Assembly (NCBI GenBank): GCA_028691175.1
Contig: JAQUZU010000025.1
Location: forward strand, 3,639-20,933
Length of the DNA stretch: 17,295 nt
Direction of reading: 5' to 3'
Source of the DNA: Candidatus Kapaibacterium sp.
GTDB taxonomy: Bacteria > Bacteroidota > Ignavibacteria > Kapaibacteriales > UBA2268
Shown here: one piece after another, positions 1-8,557 of the stretch
Position numbering within the stretch: position 1 is the first letter of the stretch
Layout of the letters: each line of letters begins with the position of its first letter
Notes under the pieces: generated by a model
The model's database searches: none
Told to the model about the DNA's origin: nothing
The model's input: only the letters and a program-made list of their open reading frames with translations
Made by a program: the position numbers and the translations under genes

Positions 1-21
1 CGCGAGGGCAGTTAAACTCTG

Positions 22-94
22 TGATTTCGGTGGGACTCGAACCCACGACCCTTTGATTAAAAGTCAAATGCTCTACCACCTGAGCTACGAAATC
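22..94 (-). tRNA. tRNA-Lys (anticodon UUU)
   Basis: Read on the minus strand, the segment folds into a complete cloverleaf. It has a perfect 7-bp acceptor stem (GATTTCG with CGAAATC), a D arm (GCTC/GAGC), an anticodon stem TTTGA/TCAAA around the loop CTTTTAA (anticodon TTT), and a T arm GTGGG-TTCGAGT-CCCAC. The discriminator base is A. The 3' CCA is not encoded, since CAG follows the discriminator, so it must be added after transcription. The length of 73 nt is normal. No second tRNA lies next to it in the window. Confidence 0.97.
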
Positions 95-366
95 GACACC
101 TTGTGTCATTTTTGCTCGCATCCACTCGCTTATCGCAATCGGCTTGCTCGCACACGGCTTTTGCATTATTACCATTACCGTGTCTCAATTTGAGAATACA
201 AAATTACGGAAAATTTCGATTTGAAGCAAGAAAAAAATAATATATTTTCGGCTAAGCAAATTTTGCGGAAACGCAAAAGCAGAGTTCTCACTGCTTTACA
301 CAATATTCCCGCAAAACCCGCGTCTTAAAAATATTATATAAGTCCAATCAAATTATGAGCAAATAA
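95..366. other. Non-coding leader between tRNA-Lys and the SDR gene, with two overlapping hairpins
   Basis: No credible coding frame lies in this 272-nt stretch. It separates the divergently read tRNA-Lys and the plus-strand SDR gene, so it should hold both promoters. The visible structure is a 7-bp hairpin with a GAAA loop (arms 261-267 and 272-278) and a second 7-bp hairpin (arms 276-282 and 291-297) that shares three bases with the first, so both cannot form fully at once. A minus-strand TAATTTTG at 199-206 fits the Bacteroidota -7 box by sequence but is unproven. No clear -7 box for the SDR gene was found. Confidence 0.5.
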
Positions 367-1365
367 ATGAAAGCATTAGTTACCGGTGCAACCGGATTTA
401 TCGGCAGTCAGGTGGTCGATTACCTGCTGGAACGTGGTTACGAAGTAGTCTGCACAGTTCGCAAAACAAGCAAAACCCGCTGGCTCGATGGAAAGCCGGT
501 CGAGTTGGTCGAAGCACCACTTTCAGACATCGAAGCCCTGAAAAAAGCAATTCTCGGCGGAGGAAAGCCGGTCGATTACATTTTTCATATTGCGGGCTTA
601 ACGGCAGCAAAGAATGACGATGTTTTTATGAAAGTAAATCGCGACGGAGTGAAAAATATGCTCCGTGCAATTGACGAAAGCGGAGTAAAACTGAAGCGCT
701 ATCTGCACTGCTCGAGCCTTACGGTCAGCGGTCCGGCGAAGTCTCTCGAAGAACCGATTACGGAAGATATGCCGTATAACCCGATTACCGGATACGGGCG
801 CAGCAAGAAAGCCGGCGAGGACGAAGTCCGCAAGTATATGAATAAATTTCCGGTTACGATTGTCCGTCCGCACGCCGTTTATGGTCCGCGCGACGAGGAC
901 ATCTATGGTATTTTCAAGGCAGTGAATATGGGCTTGGGTACGATGATTGGTTGTAAGCCGAAATATGTCAGTCTGGTGCATTCGTTCGATCTCGCTCGCG
1001 GAATAATCGATGCGGCAGAGTCGCCAAATACCATTGGCGAGGCATATAATTTAGCATCCGAACATCCTTATACCTGGGACGAAGTAATGCCGGCAATGAA
1101 AGCCGCTCTTAACAAGAAGATTTACGTTCCGGTACATATTCCGCATTTTCTCGTGCTGTCGCTTGCATGGATTAGTGGAGAGGCAGCGAAACTTGCACCG
1201 AAACCATGGGTTTTCAACTACGACAAAGGCATTGATTTCATACAGAAATATTGGATTGCTTCAAGCGAAAAGGCAAAACGCGACTTTGGCTATAAGCAGA
1301 CCATCAGCCTCGAGGAAGGCATGAAAATCACAGCCGACTGGTACAAAGAGCACAAGTGGCTGTAA
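367..1365 (+). CDS. NAD(P)-dependent epimerase/reductase of the extended SDR family
   Basis: A cytosolic Rossmann-fold enzyme of 332 residues. The N-terminal dinucleotide-binding glycine motif GATGFIG is at residues 7-13. The catalytic serine region (CSSLTVSGP) lies at about 115-123 and the YxxxK catalytic pair is Y143 and K147. The substrate-proximal signature VRPHAVYGPRD at 166-176 is typical of extended SDRs such as nucleotide-sugar epimerases, dihydroflavonol-4-reductase-like enzymes and 3-beta-HSD-like proteins. The length fits the family, there is no signal peptide, and the substrate cannot be told from sequence. The start is the ATG at 367, immediately preceded in frame by TAA, so it cannot extend upstream in that frame; no strong Shine-Dalgarno is visible. 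It stands alone on the plus strand and converges on the barrel gene that ends at 1384, with an 18-nt gap and no intrinsic terminator between them. Confidence 0.9.
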   Translation: MKALVTGATGFIGSQVVDYLLERGYEVVCTVRKTSKTRWLDGKPVELVEAPLSDIEALKKAILGGGKPVDYIFHIAGLTAAKNDDVFMKVNRDGVKNMLRAIDESGVKLKRYLHCSSLTVSGPAKSLEEPITEDMPYNPITGYGRSKKAGEDEVRKYMNKFPVTIVRPHAVYGPRDEDIYGIFKAVNMGLGTMIGCKPKYVSLVHSFDLARGIIDAAESPNTIGEAYNLASEHPYTWDEVMPAMKAALNKKIYVPVHIPHFLVLSLAWISGEAAKLAPKPWVFNYDKGIDFIQKYWIASSEKAKRDFGYKQTISLEEGMKITADWYKEHKWL

Positions 1366-1383
1366 TTTCATATTTAAGTAACC

Positions 1384-4227
1384 TTAGCCACCAATATGTA
1401 TGACAGTACCTTCGGGAAGTCCGTTGCTCTTTTTTGCCCCAAGTGTATTAAACTTCCACGATACGTTTAACATGGCGTATCGTGGCATAACGGTACTGCG
1501 AGTAAATTCCGAGTAGTAACCGTCAAAAGAATTTGTTACTGCCTTTTCCTGATTCAGAATATCATTAAAGGACAGGGTTATTTTGCATGCATCGTTTTTA
1601 AGGAACTTATAACCGATTGCGAAATCCAATTTATGAACGTCAAAATCGCCGTCATCATAGTACATTCCGGTATAAAAGTTACTTCTTATTGAGGTCTTCA
1701 CGTAGAACCCACGCCAGAATTTCCAATCAATCGAGAAATTGCAGGAGTATGTTTTGTACGAATAATCACTTGAATTCATCGGGTTTTGGTCAAGACTATA
1801 ATTAAATCCGCCTCCTGCAGAAAATGAAAAAACCTGACTGAAACTAGACATTATGCCCAATTGCGCGCCTGCCTGAGTTTCTTTATCAGTAATTCTATTT
1901 TCGTTGATTACCATAGGCGATTTAATCTGCGATAAATGCATGTTCAAATTTCCGGTAACGCCTTTAAACGGCAAAGGGAAAAAGTACAATGCAGACAGCG
2001 ATTTGCGAAAATACCCGTCCATGTTTAAGCGGCGAATCAGCTGCGTGCCGTTTTTCAAGGCAATTCCGTCGATAAGCGTATCGTTTGACGCAGTAAAATA
2101 CGACCTCGTAAGATAGTCGTTTTGCCAATTCAAAATACCGTGAATATATAGCGAGTGCTTGAAATCCGGAGTTCGGAAATCAACACCTACTTCTATTTTG
2201 TCGTCGATAGACGCTTTCAAAGAGCGGTTTCCGCGAACAATTTGAAGCGGATTATTGTTATCGACAACCTCATTAAGCGCACTAATACTCGGAGTACTGA
2301 AATCGGACTTATATTCAAGCGAAAATCCTAACCCGCTGTTCAAGCCATATCCTAAGAGAATTTTCGGAAGGAATTTGCCGTATGAATAATCAACTTTGTA
2401 TTTTAAAGGTAAGACTTGTTCGCCGGAAATCTTCTTGTTGTTATATATCAAATTTGCTTCCATGCGGAAATATTCGCCCTGCATTTCTCCTATTCTAAAA
2501 GCATATCCCAAGTTTGCTTTTTGCTCCGCGTAAGAGGAATTATAGTTACTTGACATAGCAGAATCACGCAACGAATACCTTCCGTCAGCATCCCTATTGT
2601 TCGTCTCGCGGTTATCTTCTACGCTTCCGGCTTCTATATCGAAATCAAAATTAATCGTCGATTTTTCGGTAATCGGCTCGGAAGCACTAATCGTGCCTGA
2701 AAAGGAAACATCTTTGCTGTATGCGTCGCTTTTTCGATCCAGAATATCTTTTTCGCCTGCTTCATAATAGTTTATTATTCCGTTTTGCAGCGCATATCCG
2801 TCATTTTCCGAAAAGTCTTGTGAGAATATTACGCTTAGACGTCTTCCTTCTTTCTCAAATTTGTGCGTATAGTTCAGATAATTGCGAAATTTCGCCACGT
2901 CTGCATTTGTGAAATAATCTGTTTCTGCATCATTGATTTTTTTCCCGTCTTTGAATTGGTTTACTGTAGTTGATACAGACGACGCCTCGTTTTTACCTAT
3001 TGATGCCGAAGGAGTGAACATAATTCTGTTTGAGGAATCGGGTTTAATAATAAAATCCAAATCTACAGAAAAATTTTCGCCGTCAGTTTCGCCATGTCCG
3101 AATTGGTTATACTCTCGATTTGCATTTTCGCCAAGAATGTATTCGCGTTTAGTCTCGCGCTCGCTTTCGTTTGATGATTTAGAAAACATACAGAACACAC
3201 TCATTTCAAGGATTTTTCCAAATTCGTTAGAGTAATTTATGCCGCCCATCTGTTTTGTAACCAAGCCGTCTCCGGCAGAGATAGCGAACACCGGTGCTCC
3301 GCCGCTTCCACCGAAATCGGTATTATAAATGGAGTTAAAAATCGTACCAAATGCGCTATTCGAACTTCCGCTTCCGAAATTTTCAAACAAATTGCCAATA
3401 TCGAGACTTGACTTGTTATTATTTACCCAAAGCATTGCAGTCAAACGGTTAGTACCGTTCATATAGTTCATGGAAGCATCTACAGAATACAAATCTTCGG
3501 TGCCGTATCCGGCATTTATTAATCCGAAAGTTCCGACTTTCTTATCTTCTTGCAATGTAATATTCAGTGCCTTTAAGTCTTTTTCCGTATTTTTTCCGCT
3601 AAACTCGTCTTCTTTTGTGTTCTTGTCGTAGACCTGGACTTTATCAACTATATTTGCCGGAACATTTTCAAGCACAGTTTTCGGATTATTTCCAAAAAAT
3701 GTTTTACCGTCTACAAGTACTTCGTCTACTTTTTTCCCCTGTGCCTTCAGTTGTCCGTTAGCGTCAACTTCGATTCCGGGAAGCTTTTTCAGCAATTCAT
3801 CGACCATTGCATCGTCGGCGACCTTTACTGCTTGTGCGTTATATTGAGCTGTATCGCCGACCATTTCACCGAGAATCGCCGAAGCTTCGACAACAACATC
3901 GCCGGTCTGCACCTCGGCGACCTCCATTTTAAAAACTCCAAAATTTCTGTCCGAGCTCTTAGTGAGTGTATATTTATATTCGATTGTTTTATATCCTACG
4001 TATGAAATTTTCAGGGTATACTTACCGTATTTTACGTCAGAAAAAGTAAATTCTCCTTTTTTGTTTGTTTTATCTCCTTTATACACATTCCGTAGTGTGT
4101 CGAGCAATTGCACAGTCGCACCAAAGACTTCCGTTTCTTCTTCCATCAAAATTACTTTTCCGCGATAGTCGGCGGCATTTAACGCTGTGGTAAAAATTAC
4201 AAACAAAATCAATATAATATTTTTCAT
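1384..4227 (-). CDS. Outer-membrane beta-barrel protein, TonB-dependent-receptor-like (paralog 2 of a tandem pair)
   Basis: A 947-residue predicted outer-membrane protein. A signal peptide covers about residues 1-18 (cleavage near LNA/ADY). Next is a carboxypeptidase-regulatory-like beta-sandwich at about 19-105, with the characteristic GEFTF...KISYVGYKT stretch. A TonB plug-like domain follows at about 110-230, containing LLKKLPGIEVDANG, VDEVLVDGKTFFG and PANIVDKVQVYD. The remaining ~700 residues are rich in alternating aromatic/polar beta strands, as in the OMP_b-brl_3 barrel class, and end in a strand RSTVMPRYAMLNVSWKF before a short tail. Such proteins typically bind or import substrates too large for porins; the substrate here is unknown and no SusD partner lies nearby. 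It is a tandem paralog of the gene at 4374-7208. In a 118-residue plug segment I count about 30 differences by eye, roughly 75% identity. The start ATG at 4227 directly precedes the signal peptide. Confidence 0.88.
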   Translation of the reverse strand: MKNIILILFVIFTTALNAADYRGKVILMEEETEVFGATVQLLDTLRNVYKGDKTNKKGEFTFSDVKYGKYTLKISYVGYKTIEYKYTLTKSSDRNFGVFKMEVAEVQTGDVVVEASAILGEMVGDTAQYNAQAVKVADDAMVDELLKKLPGIEVDANGQLKAQGKKVDEVLVDGKTFFGNNPKTVLENVPANIVDKVQVYDKNTKEDEFSGKNTEKDLKALNITLQEDKKVGTFGLINAGYGTEDLYSVDASMNYMNGTNRLTAMLWVNNNKSSLDIGNLFENFGSGSSNSAFGTIFNSIYNTDFGGSGGAPVFAISAGDGLVTKQMGGINYSNEFGKILEMSVFCMFSKSSNESERETKREYILGENANREYNQFGHGETDGENFSVDLDFIIKPDSSNRIMFTPSASIGKNEASSVSTTVNQFKDGKKINDAETDYFTNADVAKFRNYLNYTHKFEKEGRRLSVIFSQDFSENDGYALQNGIINYYEAGEKDILDRKSDAYSKDVSFSGTISASEPITEKSTINFDFDIEAGSVEDNRETNNRDADGRYSLRDSAMSSNYNSSYAEQKANLGYAFRIGEMQGEYFRMEANLIYNNKKISGEQVLPLKYKVDYSYGKFLPKILLGYGLNSGLGFSLEYKSDFSTPSISALNEVVDNNNPLQIVRGNRSLKASIDDKIEVGVDFRTPDFKHSLYIHGILNWQNDYLTRSYFTASNDTLIDGIALKNGTQLIRRLNMDGYFRKSLSALYFFPLPFKGVTGNLNMHLSQIKSPMVINENRITDKETQAGAQLGIMSSFSQVFSFSAGGGFNYSLDQNPMNSSDYSYKTYSCNFSIDWKFWRGFYVKTSIRSNFYTGMYYDDGDFDVHKLDFAIGYKFLKNDACKITLSFNDILNQEKAVTNSFDGYYSEFTRSTVMPRYAMLNVSWKFNTLGAKKSNGLPEGTVIHIGG

Positions 4228-4326
4228 TCAAACCCCGATATTAAATATTAGTAGGTATTTTATCAATTTTCATATATAGACGAAACGGCCGGGTAAATAT
4301 TTTTTATTCTCCACTCCTTTTTTGCA

Positions 4327-4365
4327 GAAAAAAAGTGTAGTTTCAGCTTTAGAAACTACACTTTT
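4327..4365 (-). terminator. Intrinsic terminator after the barrel gene at 4374-7208
   Basis: A perfect 14-bp inverted repeat (arms 4331-4344 and 4352-4365, 7-nt loop) begins 8 nt past the stop codon of the upstream barrel gene. On the minus strand the second arm runs directly into a T tract (about 4327-4334). This is a classic rho-independent terminator. It implies that the downstream paralog (start 4227) either needs its own promoter in 4228-4330 or depends on read-through. Confidence 0.88.
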
Positions 4366-4373
4366 GAATCAAA

Positions 4374-7208
4374 TTACATTTCATACATTTCCATATCCAT
4401 GTCTTGGCCACCGCCACCTAATGTATTAAACTTCCATACAGCATTCAGCATTATATACCGCGGCATAACTGTACTTCGAGTATACTCCGAATAATAGCCT
4501 GAATAATAATCCAGACTTATTCCTTTTGCATCATTCAGCAAATCATAGAACTGCAAGCTAATATTAAACGCGTCATTTTTCAAGAACTTATAGCCAATGC
4601 TGAAATTTAATTGCTGATCATCTGTATCGCCGGATTCATAATATTTTCCGGAGTGGTATGAAGCCGAATAATCTCCTTTGAAATACAATCCTCCCCAGAA
4701 TTTCCAATCCAAATGCAAACTGTATCCGACCAAAGTATTGGAAACTTTTTCGTCTAAAAGCGGATTTCTGTTATCGTTATACATATAATGCCCACCCACC
4801 GACAAAGAAAAGTCTTTGCTGAATTTTGAAGTTATGGTTAAATTTTCCGATACAGATCTGCTATATGTGGGTAGATTTTGCCCGTTTATCACGGTAGGTC
4901 TTTCCGAATATTGAAAATTTCCATAGTTTCTCACATTAAACCCATCTACCGGAAGCGGAAGATCAATATACAAATATGAATAAGAAGAAAAATATCCGTC
5001 AAGATTTTCAGGTCTGGTCAGTTGAGCACCGGAGTTTAGAAAGATATCGCTTATTGTAGTATCATTCAAAGCAGTAAAATATGTTTGTCCGATATAGTCA
5101 TTTTGCCAAGTATTATATGAACCAATATACGCAGATTTTGAATAATCATCGGAATGATAGTCAATAGAAAAATGAAGCGAGTGTTCTTTCGCCTCTTTAA
5201 TATTTCTGTTGCCACGATAAATATTCAGCGGATTAGTGTTATTTACCACTTCATTCAAATCGCTAACGCTCGGCATTTGATAATCGTATGAATATCGGAC
5301 AGAAAATTCCAAGCCGTCACCGGGACCACCACGCAAAGCAAGCGAAGGAAGGAATTTATTAACCGTTTTTTCGACATCGTATTTTATAGGTACAATTTGT
5401 TCTCCGGTTAATTTATCGGCATTGTATTTCGCACTCGCCGAAAGTCTAAAAAATCCGCTCTTCGGCTCGCCAATCTTCAAGACATAATTCAATTCAACAT
5501 TATGCTTTATGCTTTTTGAGTTATAATCATTCGATAAATTAGTATCGAGAATCGAATAGTTGCTGTTTTCAGGATCGAATATATTCGTTTTGCGATTATC
5601 CTCGCCATTCTGAACAGAAAAATCATAATCAAGATTTATGGTGGAAATTTTACTTAAAGGCTCAGACGCACTTAACGACACTCTCGAATAAGAATTTTTA
5701 GAATACAGATCCGATTTTTGGTTCAAAGTATCATTTCTGTTTTGCAAGAAATAATTTATCACACTGTTTTGTTTTGAATAGCCGTCTTGCTCAGAAAAAT
5801 TCTGCGACAAACTTGCGCTATATCTACGCCCTTCTTTTGAAGATTTATGCGTGTAATTCAAGTAATTTGTAAAGTTTGTATTTTTGCTGTTTGAATAAAA
5901 TTTCGTTTCGGCATCATTAATTTTCTTTCCGTTTCGATACTGATTAATCGTGGTAGAATATGATTCCGCATCATTATCTGCATAGGAAACATCCGGCGTA
6001 AACATAATTTTGTTCAGCGAATCTAATTCGATTTTAACATTCATGTTTGCAATATGCTTCCAAGAATCTATTTCACCGTTTCCGTTTTGATCGAGTCTTC
6101 TGGCGTTCTCTTCATCTCCGAAATAATCGCGATTAGTAACTTTTGAATTTTCGTTAGAAGATTTTGAAATCATATAAAAGATATTTGCATCGACTTTTTT
6201 TGCAAAATTATTTGCATAACTGATACCGTAGTTGGCGATTTTTTTTCGTCCGTCATCTGCCCCGATACTAAATACCGGAGCACCTTCGGGACTGACATAT
6301 TCGTTGCTCCAGGTGGAGCTCATCACCGACATCGTTGCCGCACCATTATCGGCGAAAATACTTGACGCTGTTGTCCAATCCATATTTCCGCCGTTATTGT
6401 TCAGCCAGCCGAGCATTGCCAATCTGTGATCTCCATTCATGTAATTCAGACCAACCGCGCCGGTATACATTCCTTCATTCCCCACTCCGGCGTTAACCGA
6501 ACCAAATATACCGACTTTTTTGTCTTCTTGCAATACAATATTTACAGCTTTTTGATCTTTGTCTGCCTCCTTACCGCTAAATTCGGTTTGCTCGTCGTTT
6601 TTATCATATACCTGCACTTTATCAACAATATTTGCCGGAATATTTTCCAGAACGGTTTTCGGATCGTCTCCAAAGAATTTTTTCCCGTCTACCAATACTT
6701 CTTTAACTTCTTTTCCCTGTGCCGTAACTTTACCATCGGCATCCACTTTGAAACCCGGCAATTTCTGCAACAGTTCATTTACCATTGCGTCGTTGGTCGT
6801 TTTTATTGCTTGAGCATTATATTGCGATGTATCGCCTACCATTTCGCCTAAAATTGCATTTGCCTCGACAACAACGTCATCAGCCACTTTTTCATCGATT
6901 TGTAATTTAAATTCACCGAAATTCACGCTTGATTTTTGATTCAATGTATATTTGTATTCAATTGTTTTATATCCTACATAAGATATTTTTAATAAATACT
7001 TATTATATTCAACATTTTTCAGCACAAATTCGCCGGATTTATTGGTTTTATCCCCTTTATAAACGTTGTTTAATGTATCTACAAGTTGTACCGAAGCTCC
7101 AAATACATTTTCATCGCTTTCGGAAAAAACCACTTTGCCGCGATAGTCCGCAGCGTATAAACTTATGTCTCCCAGCAACATAATCAGAACGAAATAAATA
7201 ATTTTCAT
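4374..7208 (-). CDS. Outer-membrane beta-barrel protein, TonB-dependent-receptor-like (paralog 1 of a tandem pair)
   Basis: A 944-residue protein with the same layout as its neighbour. A signal peptide covers about 1-19 (cleavage near LYA/ADY). A carboxypeptidase-regulatory-like domain follows at about 20-107, then a plug-like domain at about 110-230 with LLQKLPGFKVDADG, VKEVLVDGKKFFGDDP and PANIVDKVQVYD, and then a long beta-barrel of OMP_b-brl_3 type. The last barrel strand (RSTVMPRYIMLNAVWKF) is followed by a Gly run and the Met/acidic tail QDMDMEMYEM, which the paralog lacks. Substrate is unknown. The gene is noticeably AT-rich: a sampled line near 5521 is about 30% GC. It is bounded by terminators on both sides, so it is probably a single-gene transcript. 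The ATG at 7208 has only a weak upstream GGA; a short hairpin (arms 7233-7238 and 7244-7249) lies in its leader. Confidence 0.88.
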   Translation of the reverse strand: MKIIYFVLIMLLGDISLYAADYRGKVVFSESDENVFGASVQLVDTLNNVYKGDKTNKSGEFVLKNVEYNKYLLKISYVGYKTIEYKYTLNQKSSVNFGEFKLQIDEKVADDVVVEANAILGEMVGDTSQYNAQAIKTTNDAMVNELLQKLPGFKVDADGKVTAQGKEVKEVLVDGKKFFGDDPKTVLENIPANIVDKVQVYDKNDEQTEFSGKEADKDQKAVNIVLQEDKKVGIFGSVNAGVGNEGMYTGAVGLNYMNGDHRLAMLGWLNNNGGNMDWTTASSIFADNGAATMSVMSSTWSNEYVSPEGAPVFSIGADDGRKKIANYGISYANNFAKKVDANIFYMISKSSNENSKVTNRDYFGDEENARRLDQNGNGEIDSWKHIANMNVKIELDSLNKIMFTPDVSYADNDAESYSTTINQYRNGKKINDAETKFYSNSKNTNFTNYLNYTHKSSKEGRRYSASLSQNFSEQDGYSKQNSVINYFLQNRNDTLNQKSDLYSKNSYSRVSLSASEPLSKISTINLDYDFSVQNGEDNRKTNIFDPENSNYSILDTNLSNDYNSKSIKHNVELNYVLKIGEPKSGFFRLSASAKYNADKLTGEQIVPIKYDVEKTVNKFLPSLALRGGPGDGLEFSVRYSYDYQMPSVSDLNEVVNNTNPLNIYRGNRNIKEAKEHSLHFSIDYHSDDYSKSAYIGSYNTWQNDYIGQTYFTALNDTTISDIFLNSGAQLTRPENLDGYFSSYSYLYIDLPLPVDGFNVRNYGNFQYSERPTVINGQNLPTYSRSVSENLTITSKFSKDFSLSVGGHYMYNDNRNPLLDEKVSNTLVGYSLHLDWKFWGGLYFKGDYSASYHSGKYYESGDTDDQQLNFSIGYKFLKNDAFNISLQFYDLLNDAKGISLDYYSGYYSEYTRSTVMPRYIMLNAVWKFNTLGGGGQDMDMEMYEM

Positions 7209-7267
7209 TTTGCTATTCCAAATTTCAACACATTGATTTTTTTAATCAACTACATTTTAAGCCCCAC

Positions 7268-7312
7268 AAAAAAAATAACGGGTGCTTCCGTTTGGAGATA
7301 CGAATGCACCCG
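7268..7312 (-). terminator. Intrinsic terminator after the PLP-enzyme gene
   Basis: The arms CGGGTGC (7279-7285) and GCACCCG (7306-7312) pair perfectly over 7 bp, with partial further pairing inside the 20-nt loop. On the minus strand the stem is followed by TTATTTTTTTT (down to about 7268). It begins 23 nt past the stop codon at 7336 and separates this gene from the barrel gene that starts at 7208. Confidence 0.82.
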
Positions 7313-7335
7313 AAATAAGTTTCCGCCGGTTAATA

Positions 7336-8541
7336 CTATTTAATTACGCCGACTTTCTTTAAGCATTCTACAATACGATCGAAGGAAACCTTCACATCGT
7401 TGTCGATACCCATAGAGAAGCGAACGAGACCCGGAGTCATGCCCATAGAATCTTGTTCTTCCTGCGGGATTTCTGAAGAAGTTGAACTGCCCGGAGAACT
7501 GAATAATGTCTTATAGAAGCCCAAGCTAACAGCGAAATAGCCGACTTTAGCTTCTTGCATAGCCATCATGAATTTTTCTGCTTTATCTTTTTCTTTGCAG
7601 TCGATAGTGATGATTCCACTATAACCAAATTCAGGATTAATCATCGATTTGATGAGTTCGTGCTGCGGATGGCTCGGCAGACCCGGATAGAATACTTTCA
7701 TGCCGAGTTTCTCGAGATTTTCAGCTACGTACATTGCATTTTCAGAGTGTTTTTTCATTCTGAGGTGCAAGGTGCGAGTGTTTTTAAGGATAGATGCTGC
7801 ACGCAGCGGGTCTAAAGTCGGACCAAGAAGCATAGCAGCACCGTCAACAACAGAGCGCATGCCCATTACGAAATCGTGGTCGCCGCATACAGCACCGGCA
7901 ACACAGTCGTTAGTTCCGTTGATGAATTTAGTCATAGAATATACTACAACGTGAGCACCAAGCTGTTTCGGAGAAACGCAAAGCGGGCTGAAAGTATTAT
8001 CGACAACCAAAGTAATGTTATGTGCGTCAGCGATTTTGCGGAGTTCACGAATGTCGGCGATCTCGAGAAGCGGGTTGCTGATTGCTTCGCAATAGATAAC
8101 TTTAGTATTTTTGTTGATGTGTGCTTTAACATCTTCGAGGCTGGTGATATTTACAAAGTGAGTTTTAACACCGAATTTCGGCAAGAAGTTTTTCATGAAC
8201 GCATAAGAACCGCCATAAATTGTTCTTGAAGAAACGATTTCGTCGCCGGATTTAGCTAATTGCATCAAGCAAGAAGTAATAGCCCCCATACCAGAACCCA
8301 TAACTTGAGCATCTTCAGTACCTTCCATTCGCATTAACTGCTCTGCAAGGAATCTGTTCGAAGGATTCATGTGACGTGAATAAAGGAAACAACCTTCAAC
8401 TTCTTCGCCGAAGCATTGAGCCATTTTCTCGGTTGTCATAAAAGTAAATGTTGCGGAATCTGTAATAGACGGGTTTACGCCGCCAAATTCACCAAATACA
8501 TGGTAATCCTGCATTTCTTGAGTTGGATTATAATTTGCCAT
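7336..8541 (-). CDS. Cys/Met-metabolism PLP-dependent enzyme (methionine gamma-lyase / cystathionine gamma-lyase or synthase family)
   Basis: A cytosolic fold-type I PLP enzyme of 401 residues that would catalyse a gamma- or beta-elimination or replacement on a sulfur amino acid or homoserine ester. Visible motifs are YSR (54-56, PLP phosphate contact from the partner subunit), GSGMGA (82-87, phosphate binding), Y109 in TIYGGSY (ring stacking), D181 in VVDNTF (pyridine nitrogen) and the Schiff-base lysine K205 in YSMTKFINGT. The position corresponding to the active-site cysteine of Pseudomonas methionine gamma-lyase (YGCT) is glycine here (YGGS), so canonical methionine gamma-lyase activity should not be assumed. 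A frame is open to an ATG at 8553, but I chose the ATG at 8541: GGAG lies 6 nt before it, and that GGAG itself overlaps the upstream ATG. The gene follows the DUF2059 gene by 61 nt with a hairpin between, and a terminator follows it. Confidence 0.9.
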   Translation of the reverse strand: MANYNPTQEMQDYHVFGEFGGVNPSITDSATFTFMTTEKMAQCFGEEVEGCFLYSRHMNPSNRFLAEQLMRMEGTEDAQVMGSGMGAITSCLMQLAKSGDEIVSSRTIYGGSYAFMKNFLPKFGVKTHFVNITSLEDVKAHINKNTKVIYCEAISNPLLEIADIRELRKIADAHNITLVVDNTFSPLCVSPKQLGAHVVVYSMTKFINGTNDCVAGAVCGDHDFVMGMRSVVDGAAMLLGPTLDPLRAASILKNTRTLHLRMKKHSENAMYVAENLEKLGMKVFYPGLPSHPQHELIKSMINPEFGYSGIITIDCKEKDKAEKFMMAMQEAKVGYFAVSLGFYKTLFSSPGSSTSSEIPQEEQDSMGMTPGLVRFSMGIDNDVKVSFDRIVECLKKVGVIK

Positions 8542-8557
8542 TTCTGTCTCCATTTAT

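Noticed and set aside
199..206. A minus-strand TAATTTTG box with a TTG 20 nt upstream, possible promoter of tRNA-Lys
   Set aside because: The spacing fits a Bacteroidota promoter, but it would give a leader of roughly 100 nt, and such a short motif is expected by chance in AT-rich DNA. I kept it only as a mention.
491..574. A 14-bp direct repeat (GGAAAGCCGGTCGA) within the SDR gene
   Set aside because: It encodes two GKPV(E/D) turns in the protein; coincidence of codon use explains it.
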